A stretch of DNA of 64,000 bases from Crenobacter oryzisoli (GCF_030385785.1 NZ_JAUEDK010000015.1:22627-86626), one strand, 5' to 3'. Positions 24,720-32,537 are shown, numbered from the stretch's first letter. The notes: generated from the letters alone by a model not told the origin. Made by a program: numbers and translations.

Positions 24720-24790
24720 GACATGCAGCGGCGGCCGCTCCTTGCCGTACGGCCTGTACTGTCTGCGTCGCGGCCACCTTGCTTTCGCGC
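24720..24790. repeat. Probable degraded type B element in the phnK-phnL gap
   Basis: The 175-base phnK-phnL gap holds CTTGCCGTACGGCCTGTACT and following bases. Aligned by eye to the type B elements at 29320 and 32438 (core CTTGCCATACAACTTGTACT), 22 of 29 bases agree and most differences are transitions. Terminal repeats are not recognisable, so this is a tentative relic. Confidence 0.4.
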
Positions 24791-24848
24791 TCTCGGGCCG
24801 GATGCTTGCTGGAATCGATGGTCAAGAAAACAGATTATTGGATTAGTG

Positions 24849-25571
24849 ATGACGACCCTACTGATCGACGCTCAGAACGTGAGCAAGACTTTCGTGCTGC
24901 ACCAGCAGGACGGCCTGGCGCTGCCGGTACTCGACGACGTGTCGCTGCAAGTCGCCGCCGGCGAGTGCGTGGCGCTGGTCGGCCCGTCCGGTGCCGGCAA
25001 GAGCACCTTTTTGAAGGCGCTGTACGCCAACTACCTGGTGCAGGCCGGCACCATCGGCATCTTCCACCGTGGAGCCTGGGTCAACATGGCCACCGCACTG
25101 CCGCACCAGATCGTCGAGGTGCGCCGCCACACCCTCGGCTACGTCAGCCAGTTCCTGCGGGTGATCCCGCGCGTGTCGGCGCTCGACATCGTCGCCGAGC
25201 CCTTGGTCGAATGGGGGGAAAGCCAGGAGGCCGCCCGCGTGGTCGCCGGCGAATGGCTGGCGCGCCTGAACATCTCCGAGCGGCTGTGGAGCCTGCCGCC
25301 GGCCACCTTCTCCGGCGGCGAGCAGCAGCGCGTCAACATCGCCCGTGGCATGATCGCCCCACGCCCTATCCTGCTGCTCGACGAGCCGACCGCCTCGCTC
25401 GACGCCGCCAACCGCGCGGTGGTGATTGCGCTGATGCAGGAAGCCAAGGCGCGCGGCGCCGCGCTGGTGGGCATCTTCCATGACGAAGCCACCCGCGACA
25501 CCATCGCCGACCGACTGTTTACCGTGCCGCTGGCACGCCGACTCGACACCGCCAAGGAACTGACCGCATGA
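24849..25571 (+). CDS. phnL: C-P lyase accessory ABC-type ATPase PhnL
   Basis: A 240-residue ABC ATPase needed for C-P lyase activity in vivo. Walker [10 protein letters not shown], the PhnL-specific [20 protein letters not shown], signature [14 protein letters not shown] and Walker [13 protein letters not shown] are present. The ATG at 24849, just after an in-frame GTG, gives a normal N terminus, but no Shine-Dalgarno is visible before it. That is unusual in an operon where every other junction overlaps or nearly so. The stop overlaps phnM by four bases. Confidence 0.94.
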   Translation: MTTLLIDAQNVSKTFVLHQQDGLALPVLDDVSLQVAAGECVALVGPSGAGKSTFLKALYANYLVQAGTIGIFHRGAWVNMATALPHQIVEVRRHTLGYVSQFLRVIPRVSALDIVAEPLVEWGESQEAARVVAGEWLARLNISERLWSLPPATFSGGEQQRVNIARGMIAPRPILLLDEPTASLDAANRAVVIALMQEAKARGAALVGIFHDEATRDTIADRLFTVPLARRLDTAKELTA

Positions 25572-26710
25572 ACCTGACCCTGACCAATGCCCGCATCGTG
25601 CTGCCGGACGGCGTGATCGAACGCGGCACCGTCACCGTCGAAAACGGCCTGATCGCCGACATCACCGACACCGTTTCGGCCAAGCCCGATGCCGTCGACT
25701 GCCAGGGTGGCGACCTGATCCCGGGCTTGGTCGAGATCCACACCGACAATCTGGAAAAGCACCTGATGCCGCGCAACGGCGTGCTGTGGCCGGTGCTGCC
25801 GGCGGTGATCACCCACGACGCGCAATGCGTGGCGGCCGGCATCACCACCGTATTCGACGCATTGGCAGTGGGCGACCTGGAGCAAGACAGCGTGCGCCTC
25901 GACACCTTGCACACCTCCTTCGAGGCGATCAACCGCGGCAACGAGGCCGGCGTGTTCCGCGCCGACCACCTGTTCCACCTGCGCTGCGAACTGGCCTACC
26001 CGGAACTGCTGCGCGAGCTGCAGCCGCTGATCGATCACCCGGCGGTGAAACTGATATCGGTGATGGACCACACCCCGGGCCAGCGCCAGTACCGCGACCT
26101 GGAGCAGTACAAGAAGTACTACGCCAAGAAGAAGGTCGCCTGGAGCGACGACACCTTCCTCGACGCGGTGGAAGACCGCCGCCAGCTGCAGGCCACCTAC
26201 TCCGACCGCCACAAGCAGGCGGTGGTGGAACTGGCGCGCGCCCGCGGCATCGCACTGGCCAGCCACGACGATACCGAGATCGTCCACATCACCGAGGCGG
26301 TGAAGGACGGCGTGGCGATCTCGGAATTCCCGACCACGCTGGAAGCGGCCGACGCCGCCCGCCAGGCCGGCCTGTTGACCGTGATGGGCGCGCCCAACGT
26401 GGTACGCGGCGGTTCGCACTCCGGCAACGTGGCCGCGCTGGAGCTGGCCCGTGTCGGCCTGCTCGACATCCTGTCGTCCGACTACGTACCGGCCAGCCTG
26501 CTGCACGCCGCCTACCTGCTGGAACGCCAGGCCGGTTGGTCGCTCGATAAGGCGATCGCCACCGTCACCGCCAACCCAGCGCGTGCGGTGAAGCTGGACG
26601 ATCGCGGCACCATCGCGCTGGGCCGCCGCGCTGACCTGGTACTGGTCAAGGGCAACGGCGAAGTGCCGCTGGTGCAACAGGTCTGGAAAACCGGCGTGCG
26701 GGTGTTCTGA
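25568..26710 (+). CDS. phnM: Ribose 1-methylphosphonate 5-triphosphate diphosphatase
   Basis: A 380-residue amidohydrolase-superfamily enzyme that removes pyrophosphate from the triphosphate intermediate before PhnJ acts. The metal-binding start [13 protein letters not shown], the VFDALAVGD segment, [20 protein letters not shown] and the late [13 protein letters not shown] are all conserved PhnM features. It begins inside the phnL stop (ATGA) and its own stop overlaps the HD-domain gene by one base (TGATG). Full length. Confidence 0.96.
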   Translation: MNLTLTNARIVLPDGVIERGTVTVENGLIADITDTVSAKPDAVDCQGGDLIPGLVEIHTDNLEKHLMPRNGVLWPVLPAVITHDAQCVAAGITTVFDALAVGDLEQDSVRLDTLHTSFEAINRGNEAGVFRADHLFHLRCELAYPELLRELQPLIDHPAVKLISVMDHTPGQRQYRDLEQYKKYYAKKKVAWSDDTFLDAVEDRRQLQATYSDRHKQAVVELARARGIALASHDDTEIVHITEAVKDGVAISEFPTTLEAADAARQAGLLTVMGAPNVVRGGSHSGNVAALELARVGLLDILSSDYVPASLLHAAYLLERQAGWSLDKAIATVTANPARAVKLDDRGTIALGRRADLVLVKGNGEVPLVQQVWKTGVRVF

Positions 26711-27267
26711 TGCAAGCGGCCGAACAGACCCTGACCGCAGTGCGCGGCCTGCTCGAAACCTACGGCCCGCGCCACTACGGCGAGGCGGTCACCCAGCTCG
26801 ACCACGCAGTGCAAGGCGCGGTGCTGGCTCGCGAGGCCGGCGACGACGAGGAGATCATCCTCGCCGCCTTCCTGCACGATGTCGGCCACCTGCTGGAGCA
26901 CGATGGGGTGGAGACCATGGGCGACTACGGCGTAATGGCGCACGACAAGCTCGGCGCCGACTGGCTGCGCGCGCACGGTTTCAGCGAGCGGGTGGCGCAA
27001 TTGGTGGCGCTGCACGTGCCGGCCAAGCGCTACTTGTGCGCGATCGATGCGGGTTACTACGCCGAGCTGTCCGAGGCGAGCAAGATCACGCTGGGCTATC
27101 AGGGCGGGCCGATGAACGCGAACGAGGTCGCCGCCTTCGCCGCCCTGCCCGACTGCGAGGCAGCGCTGCGGGTGCGCCGGCTCGACGAGGCCGCCAAGGA
27201 CGGCGGCTGGAGCCTTGCCGACGTGGAGTGGATCTGGCCGATGATGGCAGCGCATCTGGCCCGCTGA
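26710..27267 (+). CDS. PhnZ/TmpB-like HD-domain mixed-valence di-iron oxygenase
   Basis: A 185-residue HD-domain protein of the phosphonate-operon type. Characterised relatives PhnZ and TmpB oxidatively cleave alpha-hydroxyphosphonates. The expected metal ligands are H32, H56-D57 (FLHDVGH), H60, H78, H102 and D159, each exactly two less than the PhnZ numbers I recall (34, 58, 59, 62, 80, 104, 161). E25 matches substrate-binding E27. The position of Tyr24, however, is H22, with a tyrosine one residue later (HYGE instead of the usual YxGE). No alpha-hydroxylase partner (PhnY/TmpA) is in the window. It is translationally coupled to phnM and ends the operon. Confidence 0.88.
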   Translation: MQAAEQTLTAVRGLLETYGPRHYGEAVTQLDHAVQGAVLAREAGDDEEIILAAFLHDVGHLLEHDGVETMGDYGVMAHDKLGADWLRAHGFSERVAQLVALHVPAKRYLCAIDAGYYAELSEASKITLGYQGGPMNANEVAAFAALPDCEAALRVRRLDEAAKDGGWSLADVEWIWPMMAAHLAR

Positions 27268-27286
27268 ACCGCACTGTCGCCAACAG

Positions 27287-27320
27287 AAAGCCCAGGTGCG
27301 CTGCTGCGCACCTGGGCTTT
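27287..27320. terminator. Strong hairpin terminator of the C-P lyase operon
   Basis: A perfect 15-bp stem, left arm 27287-27301 and right arm 27306-27320, with a TGCT loop. AAA precedes and TTTG follows, so it could work in both directions for the operon ending at 27267 and the minus-strand gene ending at 27370. Confidence 0.92.
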
Positions 27321-27369
27321 GTTCTTCTCTACCCTAGCCGAAACGCGATCGTCCCCCGGCCGGCCCGAC

Positions 27370-27777
27370 TTACAGCGCGAGCGAAGCGATAGCCACCTTG
27401 GCGATGCGGGCGTCCAGTTCCGGGGTCAGGCCGGAGATGCCCACCGCGCCAACCACCTGGCCGTCCACCAGCACCGGCACACCGCCTTCCAGCATGGCAT
27501 GCAGCACCGGCGCCGACAGGAAGGCGGTGCGGCCACTATTGATCATGTCTTCGAAGGCCTTCGACTCGCGGCGGCCCAGCGCGGCGGAGCGTGCCTTCTC
27601 GGTGGCGATGTGGGCGGACAGCGGTGCGCAATTGTCCATGCGCGACAGGCCCAGCGGATGGCCGCCGTCATCGACCACGGCGACCGAGATGTTCCAGTTG
27701 TTGGCGGCGGCCTCGGCACGGGCAGCCTGCAGCAGTTGCTCGACTTCGACCAGGGTCAGCACAGCTTTGTGTTGCAT
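27370..27777 (-). CDS. GlcG/HbpS family protein
   Basis: A 135-residue protein of the GlcG/HbpS (DUF336) family. The conserved NNWNISVAVVDDGGHPLG, ARSAAL and PVLVDGQVVGAVGISG are present. Some members bind haem or act in redox sensing, and others lie in glycolate or cobalamin gene sets; the function of this one is not known. There is no signal peptide, so it should be cytoplasmic. A weak AGGAAT lies before the ATG. It stands alone after the phosphonate operon terminator. Confidence 0.88.
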   Translation of the reverse strand: MQHKAVLTLVEVEQLLQAARAEAAANNWNISVAVVDDGGHPLGLSRMDNCAPLSAHIATEKARSAALGRRESKAFEDMINSGRTAFLSAPVLHAMLEGGVPVLVDGQVVGAVGISGLTPELDARIAKVAIASLAL

Positions 27778-28045
27778 GTCTCTATTCCTAATTGTGATGA
27801 ATGATGACGGGTTCGCGCCCAGGACCGTTCGGCGCTCTTGTTGTTATGGCAGGCGGCGGTGCCCACCAGCGTGTGTCCTTGACCACCATAACCATTCACC
27901 GCAATTTCGGAAAGCATTTCCGAATAAACGATTGGATCCATTCCAACCAATACCGCCCTACCTCAACCTTGCAACGGCCCATCCTTTTCAGAACTAGCCA
28001 ACTACCATCCAACCACCAATTTGGAATCGACCGCCAAAAACGCCA
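27778..28045. other. Intergenic stretch, no gene seen
   Basis: About 270 bases upstream of the GlcG-like gene. No convincing frame or repeat was found; it probably holds that gene's promoter. Base composition is lower in GC than in the flanking operons. Confidence 0.4.
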
Positions 28046-28067
28046 ACAGCGACCCGAAGGTCGCTGT
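28046..28067 (-). terminator. UUCG-tetraloop hairpin, probable terminator of the small gene upstream
   Basis: On the minus strand a perfect 9-bp stem, ACAGCGACC with GGTCGCTGT, is closed by a C(UUCG)G loop, the exceptionally stable RNA tetraloop, and followed by TTGGCGTTTTTGG. It lies 70 bases beyond the stop of the small reading frame at 28137-28331. Confidence 0.6.
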
Positions 28068-28136
28068 CTGTGAACAGGAGGATGAAAGACCGAACTGTCG
28101 ACGTTGCGGCCGTATTGCTTCGGTCGGGAAGCTAGG

Positions 28137-28331
28137 CTACCAAGGTTCCGCGCAACGCTCGGCCAACTGGCGAGCGTCATCCAGATCGTTCAACCGGGCT
28201 CGGATACGTTGACGCTTTTGCAAATGAACCGGATCCAGTTTTGGCTTCACAAGGATATAGAGCATCTTGTCGCGGCTTTCCACAACGCGCTGCCCCCGGA
28301 AACGTGCCGACGTACCTTTCAAGATCATCAT
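28137..28331 (-). CDS. Possible small basic protein, unknown
   Basis: A 64-residue reading frame with no family I recognise. It is arginine- and lysine-rich and predicted helical, with neither membrane segment nor cysteine cluster. Two things argue that it is real: AGGGAGG lies upstream of two adjacent ATG codons, and a UUCG-loop terminator follows 70 bases after the stop. Its codon usage resembles that of neighbours. If the second ATG is used the start is 28328. It lies in an otherwise gene-poor region, and no partner is apparent. Confidence 0.4.
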   Translation of the reverse strand: MMILKGTSARFRGQRVVESRDKMLYILVKPKLDPVHLQKRQRIRARLNDLDDARQLAERCAEPW

Positions 28332-28744
28332 GCCGCCTGCCTCCCTAATGGGGTGGTAAGAACCTTCAAATCATCTTGAAATCAGCTTACTCGCCCCTTG
28401 TTACAGGGTATAGACCAAGGGGCGGCATTGTTTGATCCGAGGCGCCGACTGGCCCTACCTGAGCAGCCAACTGTCGTTTTTTTGTTCAAAACACTGCCCA
28501 AAGTCATACCAGCACTCGACATCGGCACAGCCATCACACTCTGTGGGTTTGTACAGGACACTGACGAGCCCGATTAATCATTCATAGCACGATAAAATAG
28601 AAACAAATACATCCAGCCCTCAGCCGACCTATTCCCTGACCCGTGCAGGGAGCCATGGCTGCAATCGATGCCGTCTGGCTAGCGGTCGCCCTGATGACGT
28701 TGCCTTGACGAGGCATGCTGCACAACGGCCCGGCCTGCCTCTTA
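28332..28744. other. Gene-poor region with short reading-frame debris
   Basis: No full gene is visible. A 17-codon frame (ATG 28655) with GGGAG before it encodes MAAIDAVWLAVALMTLP. Seven bases after its stop a second ATG (28715) opens a frame that is cut by the type A element at 28745. Both may be fragments of a decayed gene. The segment 28400-28620 shows nothing on either strand. Confidence 0.4.
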
Positions 28745-28887
28745 GAGCCTGTTTACGATCTCGCGAACGAAGGGTCAGCCAAGGCGAAATGGCGCGAAAA
28801 AGCGGAGTGTACTTATCGAGTAGATAAGCATGTTGAGCGTCATTTCAACGCAGGATCACCCGAGTGCAGCAGATCGTAAACAGACTC
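28745..28887. repeat. Miniature inverted-repeat element, type A, copy 2
   Basis: A 143-bp element with terminal repeats GAGCCTGTTTACGATCT and the complement of AGATCGTAAACAGACTC (one mismatch), flanked on both sides by TTA. A TNA duplication is typical of the IS1031/IS427 groups of the IS5 family, so a full-length IS5-like element elsewhere probably mobilises it. It has no coding capacity. The interior closely matches copy 1 at 20792-20932. Confidence 0.88.
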
Positions 28888-29319
28888 TTACGGCTTGCCC
28901 AGCCGACACTGCGTCGTTACCGGCACGGCGAACGTTTTGCCGCCCTGCTGTCGGGATTGGCACTGCTACAGGTGTCCCTCTACCGGATCAATCTAGCCAA
29001 ATGCGCCGAGCCCCAGTGACGCTTCGTCGTTGTGCGGCAGCGCGCTACAGGTGCTCTCACGGCCAAACCCCAGGGCTTTGTCGCGACCATCCTTCCACAC
29101 CGCGCTGGACGTGCTGTTCTGCCTGGTGCTGCGGCACTGCCGGCTGGGCTGGCCATACCTGTTGCTCAATGCGCAGATAATCACCTCCACCCCGGAGATG
29201 GGCGGTCACTATCTGATCGATCCGCAGACCGAGGCGATGCTGCCGATGGCGCCGTTCTTCTCCCGCCACCAGACAGCCCCGAGCAAGCAGGCCGAACCGG
29301 CCGCAGGCGATGTGGGTTA
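28888..29319 (+). pseudogene. Coding debris between two miniature elements
   Basis: Two short open stretches read on the plus strand. After the type A element, RLAQPTLRRYRHGERFAAL leads to a hydrophobic LLSGLALLQVSLY and a stop at about 29020. A second frame, 29030-29320, encodes a 96-residue product with a hydrophobic LDVLFCLVLRHCRLGWPYLL and a proline-rich tail, whose TAG stop overlaps the TTA duplication of the type B element. Neither is recognised. They look like remains of membrane-protein genes; the second could still be an intact small gene. Confidence 0.3.
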
Positions 29320-29448
29320 GAGCCTCTACCCACTCCCAACGTTGCTACGCTGCCTTGCCATACAACTTGTACTGTCTATGGCAGCGTGCCTAGCCGGGCC
29401 GCCACGCTGGATTGTAGCTTTGCAGAAACTTCGCTTTGTCAGCGGCTC
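29320..29448. repeat. Miniature element, type B, copy 1
   Basis: A 129-bp element beginning GAGCCTC and ending GCGGCTC, flanked on both sides by TTA. The interior word CTTGCCATACAACTTGTACT followed by GTCTATGGCAGCG recurs in the copy at 32438-32537. Terminal repeats are short (about 7 bp, imperfect). The TTA duplication suggests mobilisation by an IS5-group transposase different from that of type A. Confidence 0.75.
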
Positions 29449-29965
29449 TTAGTCCCAGATGGGGCCCACGCCAGACAACCCCGCCCCACGAGAAACGCGC
29501 CGATTCGTCGTTGAACCGGGCCCCGTGCCCCATCGCGGCCTTCACGTTGCCACGCAAGATGAATACGAACTCATCGAGGTCGACCGGATTGTTAGTAGTG
29601 TCGACATACGGTCGCGCCTTGACGACGGCTTGCCCGACCGCATCGTGGGACATCCTCCCTCGCCGGTAGCGAGCCGGCCGAGCGAGGCCCGCTTGGCCTG
29701 AACCAGTTGGGTGAGCGCCATGAACGGTGGATTCGGCTCGCCAGCGGTGTAGCGCCGAAACGACAGTCTGCTGACTCCGACAAGCGGCGGATCAGCAACC
29801 TGCCCCGTTTTGGCCGACCGCTACAGGACACCTAGCACGACCCGAACACGTCGCACGCCGAGGAAGATGACAGAGGCAAAACAACCTCGGCCCTAACGCC
29901 CCTTGGCAGCCCAGCCGCCATCGCCAATAACGAAATTCGATCGTCAATCAACCGGAAAACATTTC
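29449..29965. other. Intergenic region without a firm gene
   Basis: A minus-strand frame of up to 87 codons (29390-29653) has a sensible amino-acid mix (DTTNNPVDLDEFVFILRGNV) but its end lies inside the type B element, so any original gene would be disrupted. It could equally be chance. The rest, 29660-29965, shows no gene; the NnrU-like gene begins at 29966. Confidence 0.35.
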
Positions 29966-30544
29966 ATGACAATCCTGGCTCTGGGTCTGCTGCTGTTTCT
30001 TGGCGTGCACTCGATCCGCATCGTCGCCGATCCGTGGCGTGAAGCGCAGATCGCCAGCCTGGGCCGCAACGTCTGGCGCGGCGGCTTTTCTCTCCTCTCC
30101 GCCGTCGGGTTCGGGCTGATCATCTGGGGATTCGCTCTAGCGCGCGGCCAGGGGTCGCAACTGTGGCTGCCGCAGCCGTGGGCGCGCCACATCACCATCC
30201 TGCTGACATTGCCGGCCTTCGTGCTCTTGGTGGCAGCCGACCTGCGCGGCAGCCGGCTGCGCGCCGCAGTGCGACACCCGATGCTACTGGGCGTGCTGCT
30301 GTGGGCGCTGGCCCATCTGGCTTCCAACGGCAAACCCGCTGACCTGCTGCTGTTTGGCGGCTTCCTCGCGTGGGCGGCGGTTGACCTGTGGTCGGTGCGG
30401 CGACGCGACCGGCTGGCCGGCACGCCACCACCCGAGGTAAAGCCGGGGCGGGATTTCAAGGTGCTACTGGTCGGTGTTGCAGCTTGGCTGGTATTCGGCC
30501 TGTGGTTGCACGGCTGGCTGATTGGGGTGCGGCCGTTTGGCTGA
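29966..30544 (+). CDS. NnrU family membrane protein
   Basis: A 192-residue integral membrane protein with about six hydrophobic segments. LLLFLGVHSIRIV at the start and LWALAHLASNGKPADLLLFGGF in the middle are hallmarks of NnrU, a family linked to nitrite/nitric-oxide metabolism and related to isoprenoid-pathway membrane proteins. No denitrification gene lies nearby, so the name reflects family only. The ATG at 29966 gives the usual N terminus; the Shine-Dalgarno is weak. Confidence 0.88.
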   Translation: MTILALGLLLFLGVHSIRIVADPWREAQIASLGRNVWRGGFSLLSAVGFGLIIWGFALARGQGSQLWLPQPWARHITILLTLPAFVLLVAADLRGSRLRAAVRHPMLLGVLLWALAHLASNGKPADLLLFGGFLAWAAVDLWSVRRRDRLAGTPPPEVKPGRDFKVLLVGVAAWLVFGLWLHGWLIGVRPFG

Positions 30545-30562
30545 TCAGGACGATAAGCAGGC

Positions 30563-31666
30563 TCAACCGAAGCGCACCGCGTAGACCGGCGGCAGGTGCG
30601 TCGATAGGCATTGCCACTGATCGCCTCCGTTTTCGGACAGCCACAATCCACCGGTAGTTGACCCCATCGCCAGCCTCTGGCCGGTATCATCCACGGCCAG
30701 CCCATGCCGATACACCAGATCGTAGACAGGCGGGGGCGGCAGGCCGGCGTCCAGCGCATCGAAGCTCTGCCCGCCGTCGCGGGTACGGTGCACGATGAAG
30801 CGTCCGCCCACCGGAATGCGACACTCGTCCTTCACTGCCGGCACGAACCAGGCGGTATCGGGTTCGTGCGGATGCACTGCCACCGCGAAGCCGAAGCTGG
30901 AGGTCGGCGCCACCACGTCCTGCCACAGCGCACCACCGTCGGAGGAACGGAAAATGCCGTTGTGGTGCTGTACCCACAGCGCGTCGGGCTGGCCGACGCA
31001 TTGCGCCAGCCGGTGCGGGTCCTGGATGTTGGGATCGTCGCGCCGTTCCGGCGGCATGTAGTCGGCGTGCATGCCAGTGCTGGTACAGGTCCAGCTCGCG
31101 CCATCGTCGCGGCTCTGCCAGACGCCGCCGCAGGACACCGCCACCGTGACATGGCGACTGTCGCGCGGGTCGACGCACACCGAGTGGATACCCGGGTAGT
31201 CGTAACCGCCACCGAACCAGCCAAGCCGCTCCGGCCTGTCCCACAGCGGCCGGTTCAACGACCAGCTGTCACCGCCGTCATCGGAGCAGAACAGCCCGCC
31301 GGGGATGGTACCGGCCCACAGGCGGCCAGGTTGGTCGGCGCCACCCGCCTCCAGCGACCAGAGCTGCTGCAGCGACCACGGTGCCACTGGCGGGTTGCCC
31401 GGCTCCGCTTCGGGCAGCGATTCCGGCTGCGGCGGGTAGACCGGCACCGCGCATTCGCTCCAATCGGCCTCGCCAGCGCGGCGACGCCATAGTTTCACGC
31501 CGAAATGGCCTAGGTTGAGCGCGGCATACAGCGTGCCGTCGCGCGGGTCGGTCAGCACCATGCTGACCGGTTCGCCGACAAACTCGGGAGGACTGAGCGA
31601 CCATCCACTCTGAGCGGAGAGGGTGAACAGGCCCTTGCGAGTGGCGACGAGCAGGCGGTCACGCAT
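30563..31666 (-). CDS. BNR/sialidase-like beta-propeller protein
   Basis: A 367-residue protein starting DRLLVATRKGLFTL and containing several Asp-box (S/T-x-D-x-G-x-x-W) units: SDDGGDSW, SRDDGASW, SSDGGALW, TRDGGQSF and SENGGDQW. These predict a six- or seven-bladed beta-propeller of the WD40/YVTN/BNR class. There is no signal peptide, so it should be cytoplasmic. Classical sialidase catalytic residues are not evident, and a carbohydrate substrate should not be assumed. It is followed, 77 bases upstream on the same strand, by a MoaD/ThiS-like gene; this pair recurs in other bacteria but has no known function. Confidence 0.85.
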   Translation of the reverse strand: MRDRLLVATRKGLFTLSAQSGWSLSPPEFVGEPVSMVLTDPRDGTLYAALNLGHFGVKLWRRRAGEADWSECAVPVYPPQPESLPEAEPGNPPVAPWSLQQLWSLEAGGADQPGRLWAGTIPGGLFCSDDGGDSWSLNRPLWDRPERLGWFGGGYDYPGIHSVCVDPRDSRHVTVAVSCGGVWQSRDDGASWTCTSTGMHADYMPPERRDDPNIQDPHRLAQCVGQPDALWVQHHNGIFRSSDGGALWQDVVAPTSSFGFAVAVHPHEPDTAWFVPAVKDECRIPVGGRFIVHRTRDGGQSFDALDAGLPPPPVYDLVYRHGLAVDDTGQRLAMGSTTGGLWLSENGGDQWQCLSTHLPPVYAVRFG

Positions 31667-31743
31667 ACGACTCTCCTGGGATTGGGTGCAGCAACCGGAA
31701 ACGATGCGGCCCCCGGCCGGGCTGGCGGGGCTGCGCAGTCAGC

Positions 31744-32013
31744 TCAACCGCCGGTCAGTGCCTGCACCACGTAGATCTCGCTACTTGGTGCAACCGGGTC
31801 GCTGAGCCGCTGCCGGTCGTGCACCGCCTTGCCGTCGACGAATACGCTCAGGTGGTGGCGCAGCCGGCCCTGATCGTCGAACAGATAGCCGCGCAGCTCC
31901 GGTTGCAGCGTCAGCACCGCCTCCAGCACTGCGGCGACGCTGGCGCCGGCCACTTCGCGCGCCGGGCTTTCAACATATCGCTGGATGGCGGGGGCAAACA
32001 CGATATGGGCCAT
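31744..32013 (-). CDS. MoaD/ThiS family ubiquitin-like sulfur carrier
   Basis: An 89-residue beta-grasp protein ending in GG (QALTGG). That di-glycine tail is adenylated and thiocarboxylated in MoaD, ThiS and relatives. The body, with LEAVLTLQPELRGYLFDDQG and HLSVFVDGK, fits the family. The ATG at 32013 gives normal length; it has no Shine-Dalgarno but lies 4 bases from the phhB stop, so coupling is likely. No molybdopterin or thiamin genes are nearby. The next gene is the BNR propeller, so the carrier may serve a different, unknown modification. Confidence 0.87.
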   Translation of the reverse strand: MAHIVFAPAIQRYVESPAREVAGASVAAVLEAVLTLQPELRGYLFDDQGRLRHHLSVFVDGKAVHDRQRLSDPVAPSSEIYVVQALTGG

Positions 32014-32017
32014 GGCG

Positions 32018-32365
32018 TTAGGGATGGTGCGACTCGGCCAGTGCGCTGGTCTTCGCAGCCATGATGAAATCGTTCTCGTGCAGCCCCTTGATCTTCTTGG
32101 TCTGCCACGACACGGTCGCCCATCCCCAGCCGAACGAGATGTCCGGGTGATGGCCCTGCGTCTCGGCCAGTTCGCCGACTGCCACCACAAAGTCGAACGC
32201 CTCGCGGAAGTTCTTGAACAGGAAGCTGCGCTCCAGCCGCTTGCCCGAGCCGGCCAACAGCCAGCCGGGGGCCTGAGCGAGCAGCGCTTCGGCTTCGTCC
32301 TTACCCAGCGGCGGGATGCCGCCCTGGCAGGGAGTACATTTCCTGCTTGTCAGATCGTCGCTCAT
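32018..32365 (-). CDS. phhB: Pterin-4a-carbinolamine dehydratase
   Basis: A 115-residue enzyme dehydrating 4a-hydroxytetrahydrobiopterin, which recycles the pterin used by phenylalanine hydroxylase. The active-site segment GHHPDISFGWGWATVSW is intact, as is the N-terminal KCTPCQGGIPPL. It is about 20 kb from phhA in the window, unlike Pseudomonas where phhA and phhB are adjacent. It heads a group phhB-MoaD-like-BNR on the minus strand, with a type B element upstream of its promoter region. Confidence 0.95.
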   Translation of the reverse strand: MSDDLTSRKCTPCQGGIPPLGKDEAEALLAQAPGWLLAGSGKRLERSFLFKNFREAFDFVVAVGELAETQGHHPDISFGWGWATVSWQTKKIKGLHENDFIMAAKTSALAESHHP

Positions 32366-32437
32366 TGCACCTCCTCCCCTTTTTGCGCGCGCGTCACGGT
32401 ACGTTATAGTCCGCCCCCGCTCGCCTGGTGTTAATTA

Positions 32438-32537
32438 GAGTCGCTAATAAAACCCTCCCGGCGTTGTTACGCTGTCTTGTCATAGGACTTGTACTGCCTA
32501 TGGCAGCGCCCCTAGCGGGAGCGCTACCCTGCGACTC
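32438..32537. repeat. Miniature element, type B, copy 2
   Basis: A 100-bp element beginning GAGTCGC and ending GCGACTC (perfect 7-bp terminal repeats), flanked by TTA on both sides. The interior CTTGTCATAGGACTTGTACT is the type B core. The right-hand TTA provides the stop codon (TAA) of the Lrp-type gene, so the insertion landed exactly at that gene's end. Confidence 0.85.

Noticed and set aside
30563..31666. Calling the BNR protein a sialidase
   Set aside because: Asp boxes only indicate a propeller fold; the arginine triad and catalytic tyrosine/glutamate of sialidases could not be identified and there is no signal peptide.
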